DNA of 64,000 nucleotides from positions 1,488,001 through 1,552,000 of the forward strand of contig NC_012522.1 of assembly GCF_000010805.1 (NCBI RefSeq), written 5' to 3'. The notes under the pieces are model-generated. The model had not been told where the DNA came from and did no database searches. It was given only the letters and a program-made list of their open reading frames with translations. The stretch comes from Rhodococcus opacus B4. GTDB lineage: Bacteria; Actinomycetota; Actinomycetes; Mycobacteriales; Mycobacteriaceae. Positions 7,724-16,395 of the stretch are shown here, piece after piece. The stretch's first letter is position 1; every line of letters starts with the position of its first letter. Made by a program: the position numbers and the translations under genes.

Positions 7724-10071
7724 CGCCCAAGCTCCATGTCTTGTACCTGCTCACGACCCGCATTAATCGCATCGACGAACTCACCAACTCCCGTGAGGCC
7801 TGCTTCGGTGATGTATCCCACCAAGTTCGATGACAGCATCGGAGTTGAAAAACTGGGACGATCCAAGACGATCTCGTCATACGGCAACAACGGACCATTC
7901 TCCCCGTCGCGGAAGTCCTCGAGCCCTGCGTACGGTTCCAGGACCCCACCGTTCGCCGCCTGCAAACCCAGTGCGATTTGGTAGTACTGGTTTGCCAGCA
8001 GGGCGTTGTCGGCGAAGTCAGTGTTCGTCTGAAGTGTGCTGTCCGGTATGGACCCCATGACCGCGCTTTTGAATGTCGGGTCGGCGAGATCGATTCCACT
8101 CGAAATCAGAGGGCCTGCTACGGGAATGAATTCGACGCCCTTGCTGATCACTGTCCTGATGGTGTCGTAAGCGATGCCTTTGCTCTCGAAACCGGCGGCG
8201 TTCTGGGAGGTTTCGTCGCCGAGTCGGTCGGCGAACTCGAGATCGAATCCCTTGTCCACCACGCCCTGAAGATTGCCCGCCCATGCCCCGTATTGGTAGT
8301 GGGGATTCTGATGTGTCTGGCCGTCGACAGCCCATGCCTGTTCCAGTTGCGCCGACACTCCCAAGGCCTGGGCATTGAAATACGCGGCGCCGTCGGCATT
8401 GGAATCGATCACGGAGAATATTCGCGGGACTTCTTCCAGCCGCAGGTGCGCATGTCCCGAATCGCCGCTGAAGGCATTGGTTCCGGTAAAGGACTCGGGC
8501 ACGCCCACCATATTGCCGATGTAGGGCGCGAGTGATGTGCCCAATGCCTGTGTGATTGCGGGGTTCACCTCGCCGATGGCCTGGCCTTTCATCCCGGGGA
8601 TGTCGAGCAGTTCGGCGTCTTTGGCGGCGAGGATTTGCGCGAGCCCGAAGGCCGATTCGCCGGCCTGTTGCGACCGGAACAGCTCTCCGGGTTCGGACGG
8701 ATCGGAGGGTCTGGCGTCGTCGGCGATCCAGTCGAACATCCCGGCGACGTTCTGTTCGCCGCCGTCGGCCCAATCGCGTTGGAGCAGAGGCATGATGACG
8801 TCGTCGCGGTTGTAACCGGTCGGCATGCCTTCACCGGACAGGATGTTGTGGACGGCGACGTGATCGCGGCCCCCGACCCCGACCATGTCCTGCAGGAGTG
8901 CGTCGACGCCGTCGCGGCCCAGCATGTTGTGGTCGAAGGAGTCTCCGATCAGCAGACTCTTGTCGTTGGTCGCCGACGCTATTTCGCCGGCACGGGAGAG
9001 GAGACTCTCGCTCAGCTCGCTGCCCTGCTGGACGGCCGGGTCGGCGAGTCCGAACGCCTTGGTGAATCGTGCCAGGTCGTGGCCGTTGTTGACGACCAGA
9101 GACGGCTGCGGGGCGTCGTGTGCGCCCTTCGTGAGGTTGCCGGTCGACGTCACCGGCCCCTCGAACAGCCCACGAAGACTGTCCGGGATGTGGGTCTGGC
9201 CGCCGACGTCACCTGCGGCACTGCCGACGTTGTAGTTCGACACCACGGCGAGGCCGTTGGACAGCGCGCTCGCGGCCTCCGTGCGTCCGTTTTCGGTGTA
9301 CTGCTCGGACAGTGCGAGGAAGCCGTCCTTGCCGGCCGCGGTGTAGAACTGCTGGAGGAAGTCGATCGTTCCCTGCGGAAGATCGGTGACCTTGCCACCG
9401 TCGGCCAGCGTCTTCACTTGTTCGGGGGTGAGCCCGGCGGCCGCGATCTCCCGGGCGACGCGGTCGCGAACGTCCGGCGAAATGTCGGAACCGCTCCGCG
9501 CGACCTGCTCGCCCAGCGCGGTGCCCTCGTGCCCCGACAGGCCCGCCGACGCGGGGGCGCTCGCCGCGACGGCCCCGAGTGCGTCTCGAATCGCCGTCGC
9601 CATGTCCCGGTCGGCATTGTCGAGTTCCGTCAGTGCACCATCGAGCTGGCTGCGCCAGTACTCCATCAGGTCGGCGTGCTCGGCGGCTTCGGCGTCACTC
9701 ATCGTCTTCGGCTGACTGACGATCTGCCAGTCGTCGGAGACGGTGAATCCGTCGGTCGCCGCCTTGTCGATCACGGTGGCGACGTAGTCCCGCGCGTGAC
9801 CGAGCCGGTCGGCGCCACCCACGAGGGCGGTCGACAGATCCTCCAGATCGTCTGCGAGCCGACGGATTTCCGTTCGCTCGGCGCTCGCCCGCTGCTCGGC
9901 GGCCGCCTGGGACGGACCGCGCCAGTCGTCCTGTCTGCCCAGATCCGCGACGACCCGATGGATGTCCTCCGCCCGTCTTCGCGTGTCTTCGGCGGTCCGG
10001 CCGATTTCCTCGCCCGCCGACGTCAGGTCCCGTGGATTCCAGACGTGCAGTTGCGACCTACGCGGAATCAC
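7720..10071 (-). CDS. Large WXG-containing putative type VII secretion substrate (783 aa)
   Basis: The N-terminus (15-110) is a helical hairpin region with W50-R-G52 at the expected turn of a WXG100-like fold, followed by charged coiled-coil stretches. About 250-780 is a long helical domain with many short Asp/Asn-Gly turns and an Ala/Gly-rich helix (VISKGVEFIPVAGPLISSG). By memory it resembles long actinobacterial proteins annotated as TPR-repeat-region proteins, but I see no clear TPR motif. Start is GTG 10071, overlapping the stop of the EspC-like gene (GTGA). There is no signal peptide, consistent with WXG-type export. No nuclease or other toxin motif is evident. No core secretion gene is in the window. 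Confidence 0.65.
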   Translation of the reverse strand: MIPRRSQLHVWNPRDLTSAGEEIGRTAEDTRRRAEDIHRVVADLGRQDDWRGPSQAAAEQRASAERTEIRRLADDLEDLSTALVGGADRLGHARDYVATVIDKAATDGFTVSDDWQIVSQPKTMSDAEAAEHADLMEYWRSQLDGALTELDNADRDMATAIRDALGAVAASAPASAGLSGHEGTALGEQVARSGSDISPDVRDRVAREIAAAGLTPEQVKTLADGGKVTDLPQGTIDFLQQFYTAAGKDGFLALSEQYTENGRTEAASALSNGLAVVSNYNVGSAAGDVGGQTHIPDSLRGLFEGPVTSTGNLTKGAHDAPQPSLVVNNGHDLARFTKAFGLADPAVQQGSELSESLLSRAGEIASATNDKSLLIGDSFDHNMLGRDGVDALLQDMVGVGGRDHVAVHNILSGEGMPTGYNRDDVIMPLLQRDWADGGEQNVAGMFDWIADDARPSDPSEPGELFRSQQAGESAFGLAQILAAKDAELLDIPGMKGQAIGEVNPAITQALGTSLAPYIGNMVGVPESFTGTNAFSGDSGHAHLRLEEVPRIFSVIDSNADGAAYFNAQALGVSAQLEQAWAVDGQTHQNPHYQYGAWAGNLQGVVDKGFDLEFADRLGDETSQNAAGFESKGIAYDTIRTVISKGVEFIPVAGPLISSGIDLADPTFKSAVMGSIPDSTLQTNTDFADNALLANQYYQIALGLQAANGGVLEPYAGLEDFRDGENGPLLPYDEIVLDRPSFSTPMLSSNLVGYITEAGLTGVGEFVDAINAGREQVQDMELGR

Positions 10072-10472
10072 AGCTCCCCCATCGCCGACAGCTGGGAGGC
10101 GAACGTCGTGTCGGTGACGTCGTAGTTCTCGGCCCCGTCACCGGCGATGAACGCCATCTCGTCGATGCGACTGGCCGCGACTCCGAGCGCGGACGCGAGA
10201 ATGTCGCCGGCGTCCCGGCACGCGGCGGCGGTGTCGGACCCCTCAACGGCCCGGCCCGCGTCGTCGAGGCTCCGCCGGCCGCCGAGCGCCTCGACCTCAC
10301 GGGCGATGGCGGCGAGCGAACCGGACATCGCGCGGAGCATGTCGGGGTCGACCTTGACGACCGCGACCTCCGGGCCGCCGAGCACCGGCGGCAAGCCGGG
10401 GATACTCGCCAGCGGCGGCTGCGGCACACCGGTGCCGTCCATCGAAGCAATGACACTTTGCGGCCACGTCAT
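10068..10472 (-). CDS. EspC-like (type VII secretion target family) protein (134 aa)
   Basis: After a Pro-rich N-terminus (1-33), the pattern VVKVDPDMLRAMSGSLAAIA, then SDTAAACRDAGDILASALG and finally AENYDVTDTTFASQL matches the EspC/DUF2580 helical-hairpin family of ESX-associated proteins (V-D-x-x-x-L start; Y-x-x-T-D near the end). ATG 10472 has a GAGGGGGC site upstream. It is first in a three-gene operon, overlapping the next gene by four bases. The likely role is as secretion partner or chaperone for the large WXG protein. Family identification is by pattern only. Confidence 0.65.
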   Translation of the reverse strand: MTWPQSVIASMDGTGVPQPPLASIPGLPPVLGGPEVAVVKVDPDMLRAMSGSLAAIAREVEALGGRRSLDDAGRAVEGSDTAAACRDAGDILASALGVAASRIDEMAFIAGDGAENYDVTDTTFASQLSAMGEL

Positions 10473-10640
10473 AGCGCCCCCTCTGACATCGACATCTCCC
10501 CCTGATATCTGCGACGGGTCCGCCCCTGGACCCGGGCCACCGACTGCGCGGCGACCGTAGAGACAATAGCGGACCACCCCCGCATGGACGTGTGACCACA
10601 GCACAGATTGGGAATGGCTCGAACCGGGTATCGAGACGAG

Positions 10641-11861
10641 ATGGCGATTACCGATATCAAGGAGTACAGCCACCTCACCGAGGCGGATGTGGAGGCGCTG
10701 GGCGCAGAACTCGATGCGATCCGGGCCGACATCGAGGAGTCCCGCGGCGCCCGCGACGCGCGGTACATCGACCGGACGATCAAGCTGCAGCGGTCGCTGG
10801 CGATTGCGGGCCGGATCGTCCTGTTCGGCAGCCGGAAGAGACCGGCGTGGCTCCTGGGTACCGCTCTGCTGGCCGCGGCGAAGATCATCGAGAACATGGA
10901 ACTCGGCCACAATGTCATTCACGGCCAATGGGATTGGATGAACGATCCCGAGATCCACTCGTCGAACTGGGAGTGGGACAACACGTGCCCGTCCTCGGGG
11001 TGGAAGCACTCGCACAACTACGTCCACCACAAGTTCACCAACATCGTGGGGCTCGACAGCGACGTCGGCTACGGGATTCTGCGGATGACCCGGGACCAGA
11101 AGTGGTCACCGGTGTACCTGGCGCAGCCGTTCTACAACGTGCTGCTGGCGTTGCTGTTCGAGTGGGGTGTCGCGCTGCACCACCTGGACGTGGAGAGTAT
11201 CCGGCGCGGCGACTACGACCGCGCGGAAACCCTCCGCAACGCGAAGGAGGTCGGCCGGAAGATCGCGCGGCAGGTCGGCAAGGACTACGTGGTGTTCCCG
11301 GCGCTCACCGGCCCGGCGTGGAAGAGCACGCTGACGGCGAACGTGACCGCCAACGTGATCCGCAACCTGTGGGCCTACGGTGTCATCTTCTGCGGCCACT
11401 TCCCGGACGGTGCCGAAAAGTTCACCAAGGAAGAATTCGAGAAGGAGACCAAGGCCGAGTGGTACCTGCGGCAGATGCTGGGTTCCGCCAACTTCCACGC
11501 CGGCCCGGTGCTGGCGTTCATGAGCGGCAACCTCTGCTACCAGATCGAGCACCACGCGTTCCCGGATCTCCCCAGCAACCGTTACGCCGAGATCGGGGTG
11601 AAGATGCGGGAACTGTGCGACAAGTACGACCTCCCGTATACGACGGGGTCGCTCCCCCACCAGTACGGGCTCACCCTCCGCACCATCTTCAAGCTCGCCC
11701 TGCCCAACCGCTTCCTGTCGGCGTCCGCGGACGACGCCCCGGAGACGGCGTCCGAACTCCGATTCCGCATCCGGGGCGGAATGAAGGAGGTGTTCGGGGT
11801 CGACCCCGCCACCGGCAGGCGGCGCGGGCTCCGCACGGCGCTGGCAATGATCCGAAACTGA
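10641..11861 (+). CDS. desA3: Membrane fatty acyl-CoA desaturase, DesA3-like (406 aa)
   Basis: Predicted delta-9 acyl-CoA desaturase, an integral-membrane di-iron enzyme introducing a double bond into stearoyl/palmitoyl-CoA. All three histidine boxes are present: GHNVIHGQWDW, HSHNYVHHKFTN and QIEHHAFPDLPSNR. The N-terminus MAITDIKEYSHLTEADVEAL and the C-terminal phrase TGRRRGLRTALA closely recall mycobacterial DesA3. I start at ATG 10641, where conserved sequence begins; the frame is open 11 codons upstream. In mycobacteria this enzyme works with an oxidoreductase partner, which is not adjacent here. Its stop touches the stop of the convergent glutamine-synthetase-like gene with no gap. Confidence 0.85.
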   Translation: MAITDIKEYSHLTEADVEALGAELDAIRADIEESRGARDARYIDRTIKLQRSLAIAGRIVLFGSRKRPAWLLGTALLAAAKIIENMELGHNVIHGQWDWMNDPEIHSSNWEWDNTCPSSGWKHSHNYVHHKFTNIVGLDSDVGYGILRMTRDQKWSPVYLAQPFYNVLLALLFEWGVALHHLDVESIRRGDYDRAETLRNAKEVGRKIARQVGKDYVVFPALTGPAWKSTLTANVTANVIRNLWAYGVIFCGHFPDGAEKFTKEEFEKETKAEWYLRQMLGSANFHAGPVLAFMSGNLCYQIEHHAFPDLPSNRYAEIGVKMRELCDKYDLPYTTGSLPHQYGLTLRTIFKLALPNRFLSASADDAPETASELRFRIRGGMKEVFGVDPATGRRRGLRTALAMIRN

Positions 11862-13163
11862 TTACGACGTCCACGCGTACCGGAAGCGTTGCGCGACCTC
11901 GTCGACCGGTTTGTCCCGGTACTCGTCGTGCTCGTAACTCTTGACCGCCGTCAGCGCTTCCACGATCAAGGGACCGAACAGGTCCCGCGCGAGCGCCGAG
12001 GATTCGAATGCCCCGAGCACGTCGGACGGCAGGGTCGGGAGCAGGTCGACGGCGTGGGCTCCGGCCAGGTCCGCCGGGTCGACCGACACCTCGTCCGGGA
12101 GCGCGCACGCACCGGCGATGCCGTCGTGGGCGGCGCCGAGAATGGCGGCGCTGCTCAGGTACGGGTTCGCGGACGGGTCGACAGGTTTGATCTCCAGGTT
12201 CGCGCCGTGCGGGTTGCCGGAGGTGTCTGTGCAGAGGCGGACGGCTGCCTCGCGGTTCTCCAGCCCCCAGCAGCGCGACACCCCCGACCACATTCCCGGG
12301 CGCAACCGCAGATGCGACAGGGCCGAACCGGCGAGGACCGCCGTGAACTCGGGTAGCGCCCGCAGGATCCCGGCAACCGCGGCGCCACCGGCAGCAGTCA
12401 GCCCGTGTGGGCCAGAGCCTCCGGACAGGATCGGCCGGTCGCCCTCGGCGAACGACATGTGGTGGTGGGCGCCGTTTCCCGCACCGCCCGCGACGGGCAT
12501 CGGCGAGAACGACGCCCGCAACCCCTGGCTACGCGCGGTCCGGCTGATCAGCGCTCTGGCCAGCACCGCGTCGTCGGCCGCCGTGACGGGGTCGGCTGGG
12601 GCGAGCGACACCTCCAACTGGTTGAGCCCGGCCTCGGCGTGGACCTGTTCGATCGGCAGCCCGGCCGTTGCCGCCGCGGCGAGCAGTCGTTCGAAAAATT
12701 CATCGTGCGAGAGAACGGCATTCAGGCCGTACGCGGACCATTCCTCGTCCGTCGCGCCGTCGAAGAGGGTGAACTCGATCTCGTGGCCGATCCGCGCGCT
12801 CAGCCCGGACTCGGCCAGCCGCGTCGTCACGCGCCGCAGCGCGGTCCGGGTGCAGGCCAGCGACGGCGTCCCGTCCTGCTCGGTCAGGCACGCGGGCGCC
12901 CAGTACGTGCCGTCGCCCAGATTCCTCACGTCGCCGCTGTCGATCCGCAGCCGAAGGTCGCCCACCACGGAGAAGGACGGGGTGAACGCGAGGTGGTCGT
13001 CGACGCAGAACACACTCCAGCTCGGCGACGCGCCCGCACCGGCGTCGACGAACGTGGACAGCCTCGAGGCGGGCAGCATCTTCGCCCGGGAGACCCCGGC
13101 CATGTCGACGATCGAGCCGACGATGCGGTCGGTCGGGCCGAAGTCGTTCCCTGCCCCGCGCAT
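11862..13163 (-). CDS. Glutamine-synthetase-family ligase, non-GlnA type (433 aa)
   Basis: ATP-dependent gamma-glutamyl ligase fold. Visible motifs: GHEIEFTLF (metal-binding Glu pair), EAGLNQLEVSL, the ATP/glutamate-binding NGAHHHMSF, and RPGMWSGVSRCWGLENREAAVRL with the catalytic Arg/Glu region. The short N-terminal beta-grasp and atypical loops place it with the GS-like enzymes acting on amines (for example gamma-glutamylpolyamine synthetases) and not with the main nitrogen-assimilating GlnA. Its ATG overlaps the TGA of a 41-codon upstream ORF. Substrate unknown; an amine oxidase lies far away at 36.3 kb, with no direct link. Confidence 0.75.
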   Translation of the reverse strand: MRGAGNDFGPTDRIVGSIVDMAGVSRAKMLPASRLSTFVDAGAGASPSWSVFCVDDHLAFTPSFSVVGDLRLRIDSGDVRNLGDGTYWAPACLTEQDGTPSLACTRTALRRVTTRLAESGLSARIGHEIEFTLFDGATDEEWSAYGLNAVLSHDEFFERLLAAAATAGLPIEQVHAEAGLNQLEVSLAPADPVTAADDAVLARALISRTARSQGLRASFSPMPVAGGAGNGAHHHMSFAEGDRPILSGGSGPHGLTAAGGAAVAGILRALPEFTAVLAGSALSHLRLRPGMWSGVSRCWGLENREAAVRLCTDTSGNPHGANLEIKPVDPSANPYLSSAAILGAAHDGIAGACALPDEVSVDPADLAGAHAVDLLPTLPSDVLGAFESSALARDLFGPLIVEALTAVKSYEHDEYRDKPVDEVAQRFRYAWTS

Positions 13164-13288
13164 CAGGCTCTCGCCACCGCGGTGGTCCGCGCGAGGACGA
13201 ACGCGATCGCGATCGCAGCGACGAATCCGCTTTTGCCCACCCGGATCCAGAAGACGGTCCTCGGTGCGTATCCGATGATCAATCCCAT
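13163..13288 (-). CDS. 41-aa membrane peptide coupled to GS-like gene
   Basis: Reading the minus strand from ATG 13288 gives a 41-codon frame ending in a TGA that shares a base with the ATG of the glutamine-synthetase-like gene (TGATG). The peptide begins MGLIIGYAPRTVFWIRVGKS and continues as one hydrophobic helix (GFVAAIAIAFVLA) with a basic tail. Overlapping stop/start codons suggest translational coupling, and the composition fits a single-pass membrane peptide. The ribosome-binding site is weak. It could instead be only a leader ORF that sets translation of the downstream enzyme. Confidence 0.45.
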   Translation of the reverse strand: MGLIIGYAPRTVFWIRVGKSGFVAAIAIAFVLARTTAVARA

Positions 13289-13444
13289 CTGCACTGCCCC
13301 ACTGCTCGACTCACCATATTGTCGGTCCTCGGGCGGAACGGCGTGCTGATTCCCCGAAGGTCGGCTGGACCTCCGGCACGGGTGGGCGGCCGTCCGGCGC
13401 GAACCCCGCCGAAACGGGAATCGGCCCCGCCCCCGCGGCGCGGA

Positions 13445-14134
13445 TCAGCCGATCGGCGCAGGCATGCGCACTGTGCGGTAACTGCAGGTCAGCGCGTCCC
13501 CGGTGGACGGGTCTCGCATTTCGACCTTCCATGCGTCGGCGAACTGATTCACACCGTGCCGCATGGAGATCGTCCCCGACACGAGGACGGTCCCCGGCGT
13601 GTGCAGTCCCCGCTCGCGAAGGACGTCGAGCCAGTACTTCGGAGCGAGCAGGTCGGCCAGCGTTCCGCTCTGGATGAGGGTGGATGGTTCGCCCTCGCCC
13701 TCACCGACCCATGCCGACAGAGTGATGTCGTCGAGGCGGTCCGCGATCTCGGAGAGCCGCCACGCACGCGACCCGAGAACGTCGGGTGCGGCATTCTTGC
13801 TCCACGCCACGCTGTGCACCTCGAGGTCGCGGTCGGTGTGGTCGCACGCAACGGTCAGCAGCACGTCGTCGTCGATGATGACCAGCGCCCACTCGGCTTC
13901 GCCCGAGGTTCGTCCGTGTTGAACGGACACCGTCGTCGCCTGCTGTGCCAGGTAGGGCGAGATGGGGTACAGCGCCGGGATCGTCGTTGGTGCCGGTACG
14001 CCCAGTTCAGCGAGCTCGGCGATGTGGGACGCGACCTCTTCCTGGTTCCGTCCGGCATAACCGGCGTTGAGGAGGGTGGTGACCTCGACGTTTTCGACGG
14101 TGCCGTCCGGCAGTGTGAACGTGAGCTGCGACAT
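13445..14134 (-). CDS. DUF2848 family protein (229 aa)
   Basis: Uncharacterised family, related in pattern to fumarylacetoacetate-hydrolase-like folds. The N-terminus MSQLTFTLPDGTVENVEV is typical, followed by LLNAGYAGRNQEEVASHIAEL and a middle YPISPYLAQQATTVSVQ; the C-terminal GTVLVSGTISMRHGVNQFAD resembles FAH-type substrate loops. No catalytic role is established. It diverges from the MHS transporter across a 201-bp region that carries a GntR operator copy, so it probably belongs to the same catabolic regulon as the transporter and the nitrilase-fold hydrolase. ATG 14134 is the natural start. Confidence 0.8.
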   Translation of the reverse strand: MSQLTFTLPDGTVENVEVTTLLNAGYAGRNQEEVASHIAELAELGVPAPTTIPALYPISPYLAQQATTVSVQHGRTSGEAEWALVIIDDDVLLTVACDHTDRDLEVHSVAWSKNAAPDVLGSRAWRLSEIADRLDDITLSAWVGEGEGEPSTLIQSGTLADLLAPKYWLDVLRERGLHTPGTVLVSGTISMRHGVNQFADAWKVEMRDPSTGDALTCSYRTVRMPAPIG

Positions 14135-14225
14135 GGGAGGAAACTCCTGTAATCCGGGCCCTGATTCCGTCTGACGATCAGGGCAGATTGTTACTTTCTC
14201 GTCTTTTCTGCGCCTGGGGGGTTGC

Positions 14226-14248
14226 GCATACGTCTTGTATACAGCAAG
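14226..14248. promoter_or_regulatory. Probable GntR operator, copy A
   Basis: A 23-base stretch, core TTGTATACAGCAAG, matches 17 of 23 positions of the complement of 16340-16362 next to the gntR start. It lies between the divergent DUF2848 and transporter genes, where a catabolic GntR protein would bind. Confidence 0.6.
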
Positions 14249-14335
14249 TATGGATTCGGTACAACGGCAACGGTGACCTGAAACACGGGACATCCGCGCC
14301 GTGCGGGACAAGAATTCAACCCACAAGGAGTTGCC

Positions 14336-15706
14336 ATGATCGGAGAGTCCACCTCCGTCGATGCCGACAGATCCGCACCCGTCGACAAGAAGGGACTGGC
14401 GAAGGCCTTTGCCGCCAGCCTCACCGGCACCGCGCTGGAGTGGTACGACTTCGCGGTCTACTCGGCCGCGGCCGCACTGATCTTCCCGCAGATCTTCTTC
14501 CCGGACAGTGATCCCCTGACGGGAACCCTGCTCGCGTTCTCCACCTACGCGGTCGGCTACGTGGCGAGGCCCATCGGCGGCTTCGTCTTCGGGCGACTCG
14601 GCGACGTCATCGGACGCAAGCAACTGCTCGTCATCACCTTGCTCCTGATCGGCGTGACCACATTCGCCATCGGGTTGCTTCCCGGCTACGACCGCATCGG
14701 CATCGCGGCGCCCGCCATCCTCGTCGTACTCCGATTCGCGCAGGGCGTGGCTGTCGGCGGCGAGTGGGGCGGTGCGGTACTGCTGTCAAGCGAGTACGGC
14801 AACCCACGCCAACGCGGCTTCTGGTCCTCAGCGGCCCAGATCGGCCCTCCTGCAGGCAACTTGATGGCCAACGGCGTGCTCGCCCTACTCACGGTCTCGA
14901 TGACCGAGGCCCAGTTCGAATCCTGGGGATGGCGTCTTGCGTTCCTGATGTCGGCTCTACTCGTCGGCTTCGGCCTGTGGATCCGGCTGAAGCTCGAAGA
15001 CACCCCCGTCTTCAAGGCTCTGCAGGAATCCGGCGAGCGCGCCGAGGCTCCCATCAGCGACGTGTTCAAGACGCAGACCCGGCCGTTGATCGCCGCGATC
15101 CTGTCCCGTATCGCCCCGGACGTGATCTACGCCCTGTTCACCGTCTTCGCGATCACATACGGCACGAGGAAACTCGGCTTCGACCGCGGCGAAGTACTCG
15201 CAGCCATCCTGATCGGCTCGGCAGTCCAACTCGGCCTGATCCCCCTCGCCGGCGCGATCTCCGATCGCATCAACCGGCGCCTGGTCTACGCAATCGCCGC
15301 CGTCGGCGGCGTCGCCTGGAGCGCTTTGTTCTTCGTCGTCATCGGCGGCAGCTCGTTTCCGCTGCTCATTCTCGGGGTCGTCGTCGGACTCGGATTCCAC
15401 TCGTTCATGTACGGCCCCCAGGCGGCATTCGTGACCGAACAGTTCACGGTCCCGTTGCGCTCGACCGGCAGCTCGCTCGCCTACACCATCGCCGGCGTGT
15501 TCGGCGGCGCCATGGCACCGCTGATCTTCACCTACCTGTTGAGCAAGACCGACAGCTGGGTGCCGATCGCGATCTACGTGCTGATCGTCGGAGCGCTGAC
15601 TCTGCTCGGTCTCGCACTCGGACGCGACCCCGACCCCACCGAGGACGAGCACTACGCGTTGATGTCGGCCGAGAATGCTACGCGCGCAACAGGATCTGCA
15701 AAGTAG
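14336..15706 (+). CDS. MFS transporter, metabolite:H+ symporter (MHS) family (456 aa)
   Basis: Twelve-helix proton symporter for an organic acid, betaine or related metabolite. MHS hallmarks are ALEWYDFAVYSAAAALIF in helix 1, the loop GRLGDVIGRKQLL after helix 2, RFAQGVAVGGEWGGAVLLSSE in helices 4-5, and RQRGFWSSAAQ. An AAGGAG site precedes ATG 14336. The 3' end overlaps the convergent gntR gene by 29 bp. Linkage with a GntR regulator, DUF2848 and a nitrilase-fold hydrolase suggests uptake of the compound this island degrades; the compound cannot be inferred from sequence. Confidence 0.85.
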   Translation: MIGESTSVDADRSAPVDKKGLAKAFAASLTGTALEWYDFAVYSAAAALIFPQIFFPDSDPLTGTLLAFSTYAVGYVARPIGGFVFGRLGDVIGRKQLLVITLLLIGVTTFAIGLLPGYDRIGIAAPAILVVLRFAQGVAVGGEWGGAVLLSSEYGNPRQRGFWSSAAQIGPPAGNLMANGVLALLTVSMTEAQFESWGWRLAFLMSALLVGFGLWIRLKLEDTPVFKALQESGERAEAPISDVFKTQTRPLIAAILSRIAPDVIYALFTVFAITYGTRKLGFDRGEVLAAILIGSAVQLGLIPLAGAISDRINRRLVYAIAAVGGVAWSALFFVVIGGSSFPLLILGVVVGLGFHSFMYGPQAAFVTEQFTVPLRSTGSSLAYTIAGVFGGAMAPLIFTYLLSKTDSWVPIAIYVLIVGALTLLGLALGRDPDPTEDEHYALMSAENATRATGSAK

Positions 15707-16349
15707 CCTCCAGATGACTGTTGATCTTCTCGTGCACCAGGCCTTCGTCGCCGACATCGAGTGCGTCGATGATCGCCTGGTGCTCGGCGCACACATTGTG
15801 CTGACGGTCCGAGGCGCTGAACAGGGCCGTCAACCCGACACGGAGCTGACGCGCACGCAGTCCGGCATAGGTAGTGGACAGCAGCTCGCTGCCTGCCGAA
15901 TCGATGAGGAGCTGATGAAAGCGGCCGTCCCAGTCGATGAACGCGCGAGCAGCCTCGACGCTCGCGTCGGTCGCGAAGGTCTCCTGCTCGGCGAGCGCGG
16001 CGCGCATCGATTCGATCGGTACACGCCCGGAGGTCAGTGCCCGACTCGCGGCATGTCGTTCGAGAACGCCGCGCAGCTCCATCAATTCCGCGATCTGACG
16101 GCCCGACATCGCGGGCACGTGCGCGCCCCGCTTGGGCACCATCTCGACGAGACCCTCGGCCTGCAGCATCAGCAGCGCTTCGCGGACCGGAGTGCGGGAA
16201 ACCCCGACCCGTGTCGCGAGATCCTGTTCGCTGAGGAACGAACCCGTGGCCGCCGGTGACGTCAGCACCTGATCCCGGACGTACAGGTACGCCTTCTCCC
16301 GACCCGACAGCTCGGCAGTTGGGCCGCCCACCCCATCCATTTGTTGCAT
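15678..16349 (-). CDS. GntR family regulator, FCD subfamily (223 aa)
   Basis: DNA-binding repressor or activator. The winged helix-turn-helix is near residues 15-75 (SEQDLATRVGVSRTPVREAL, then QAEGLVEMVPKRGAHV). The C-terminal all-helical FCD domain carries the usual metal/ligand residues in FIDWDGRFHQLLIDSAG and CAEHQAIIDAL. The start could be ATG 16349 or 16340; neither has a Shine-Dalgarno sequence, and the operator copy B overlaps them, which suggests a leaderless, autoregulated transcript. It lies divergent from the nitrilase-fold gene and convergent with the transporter. Confidence 0.85.
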   Translation of the reverse strand: MQQMDGVGGPTAELSGREKAYLYVRDQVLTSPAATGSFLSEQDLATRVGVSRTPVREALLMLQAEGLVEMVPKRGAHVPAMSGRQIAELMELRGVLERHAASRALTSGRVPIESMRAALAEQETFATDASVEAARAFIDWDGRFHQLLIDSAGSELLSTTYAGLRARQLRVGLTALFSASDRQHNVCAEHQAIIDALDVGDEGLVHEKINSHLEATLQILLRA

Positions 16350-16362
16350 ACAATATGTATAC
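16340..16362. promoter_or_regulatory. Probable GntR operator, copy B
   Basis: The complement reads GTATACATATTGTATGCAAC and matches copy A at 14226 in 17 of 23 bases. It overlaps the gntR start and lies 34 bp upstream of the divergent hydrolase, consistent with control of both. Confidence 0.6.
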
Positions 16363-16395
16363 ACCAATGTCTTCGCAGCTAGGAGAAATATTACG

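Noticed and set aside
8635..10125. Long plus-strand frame (496 codons) opposite the 783-aa gene
   Set aside because: High-GC antisense shadow: Arg/Val/Gly-rich, no domain, and the minus-strand gene has coherent motifs and operon overlaps.
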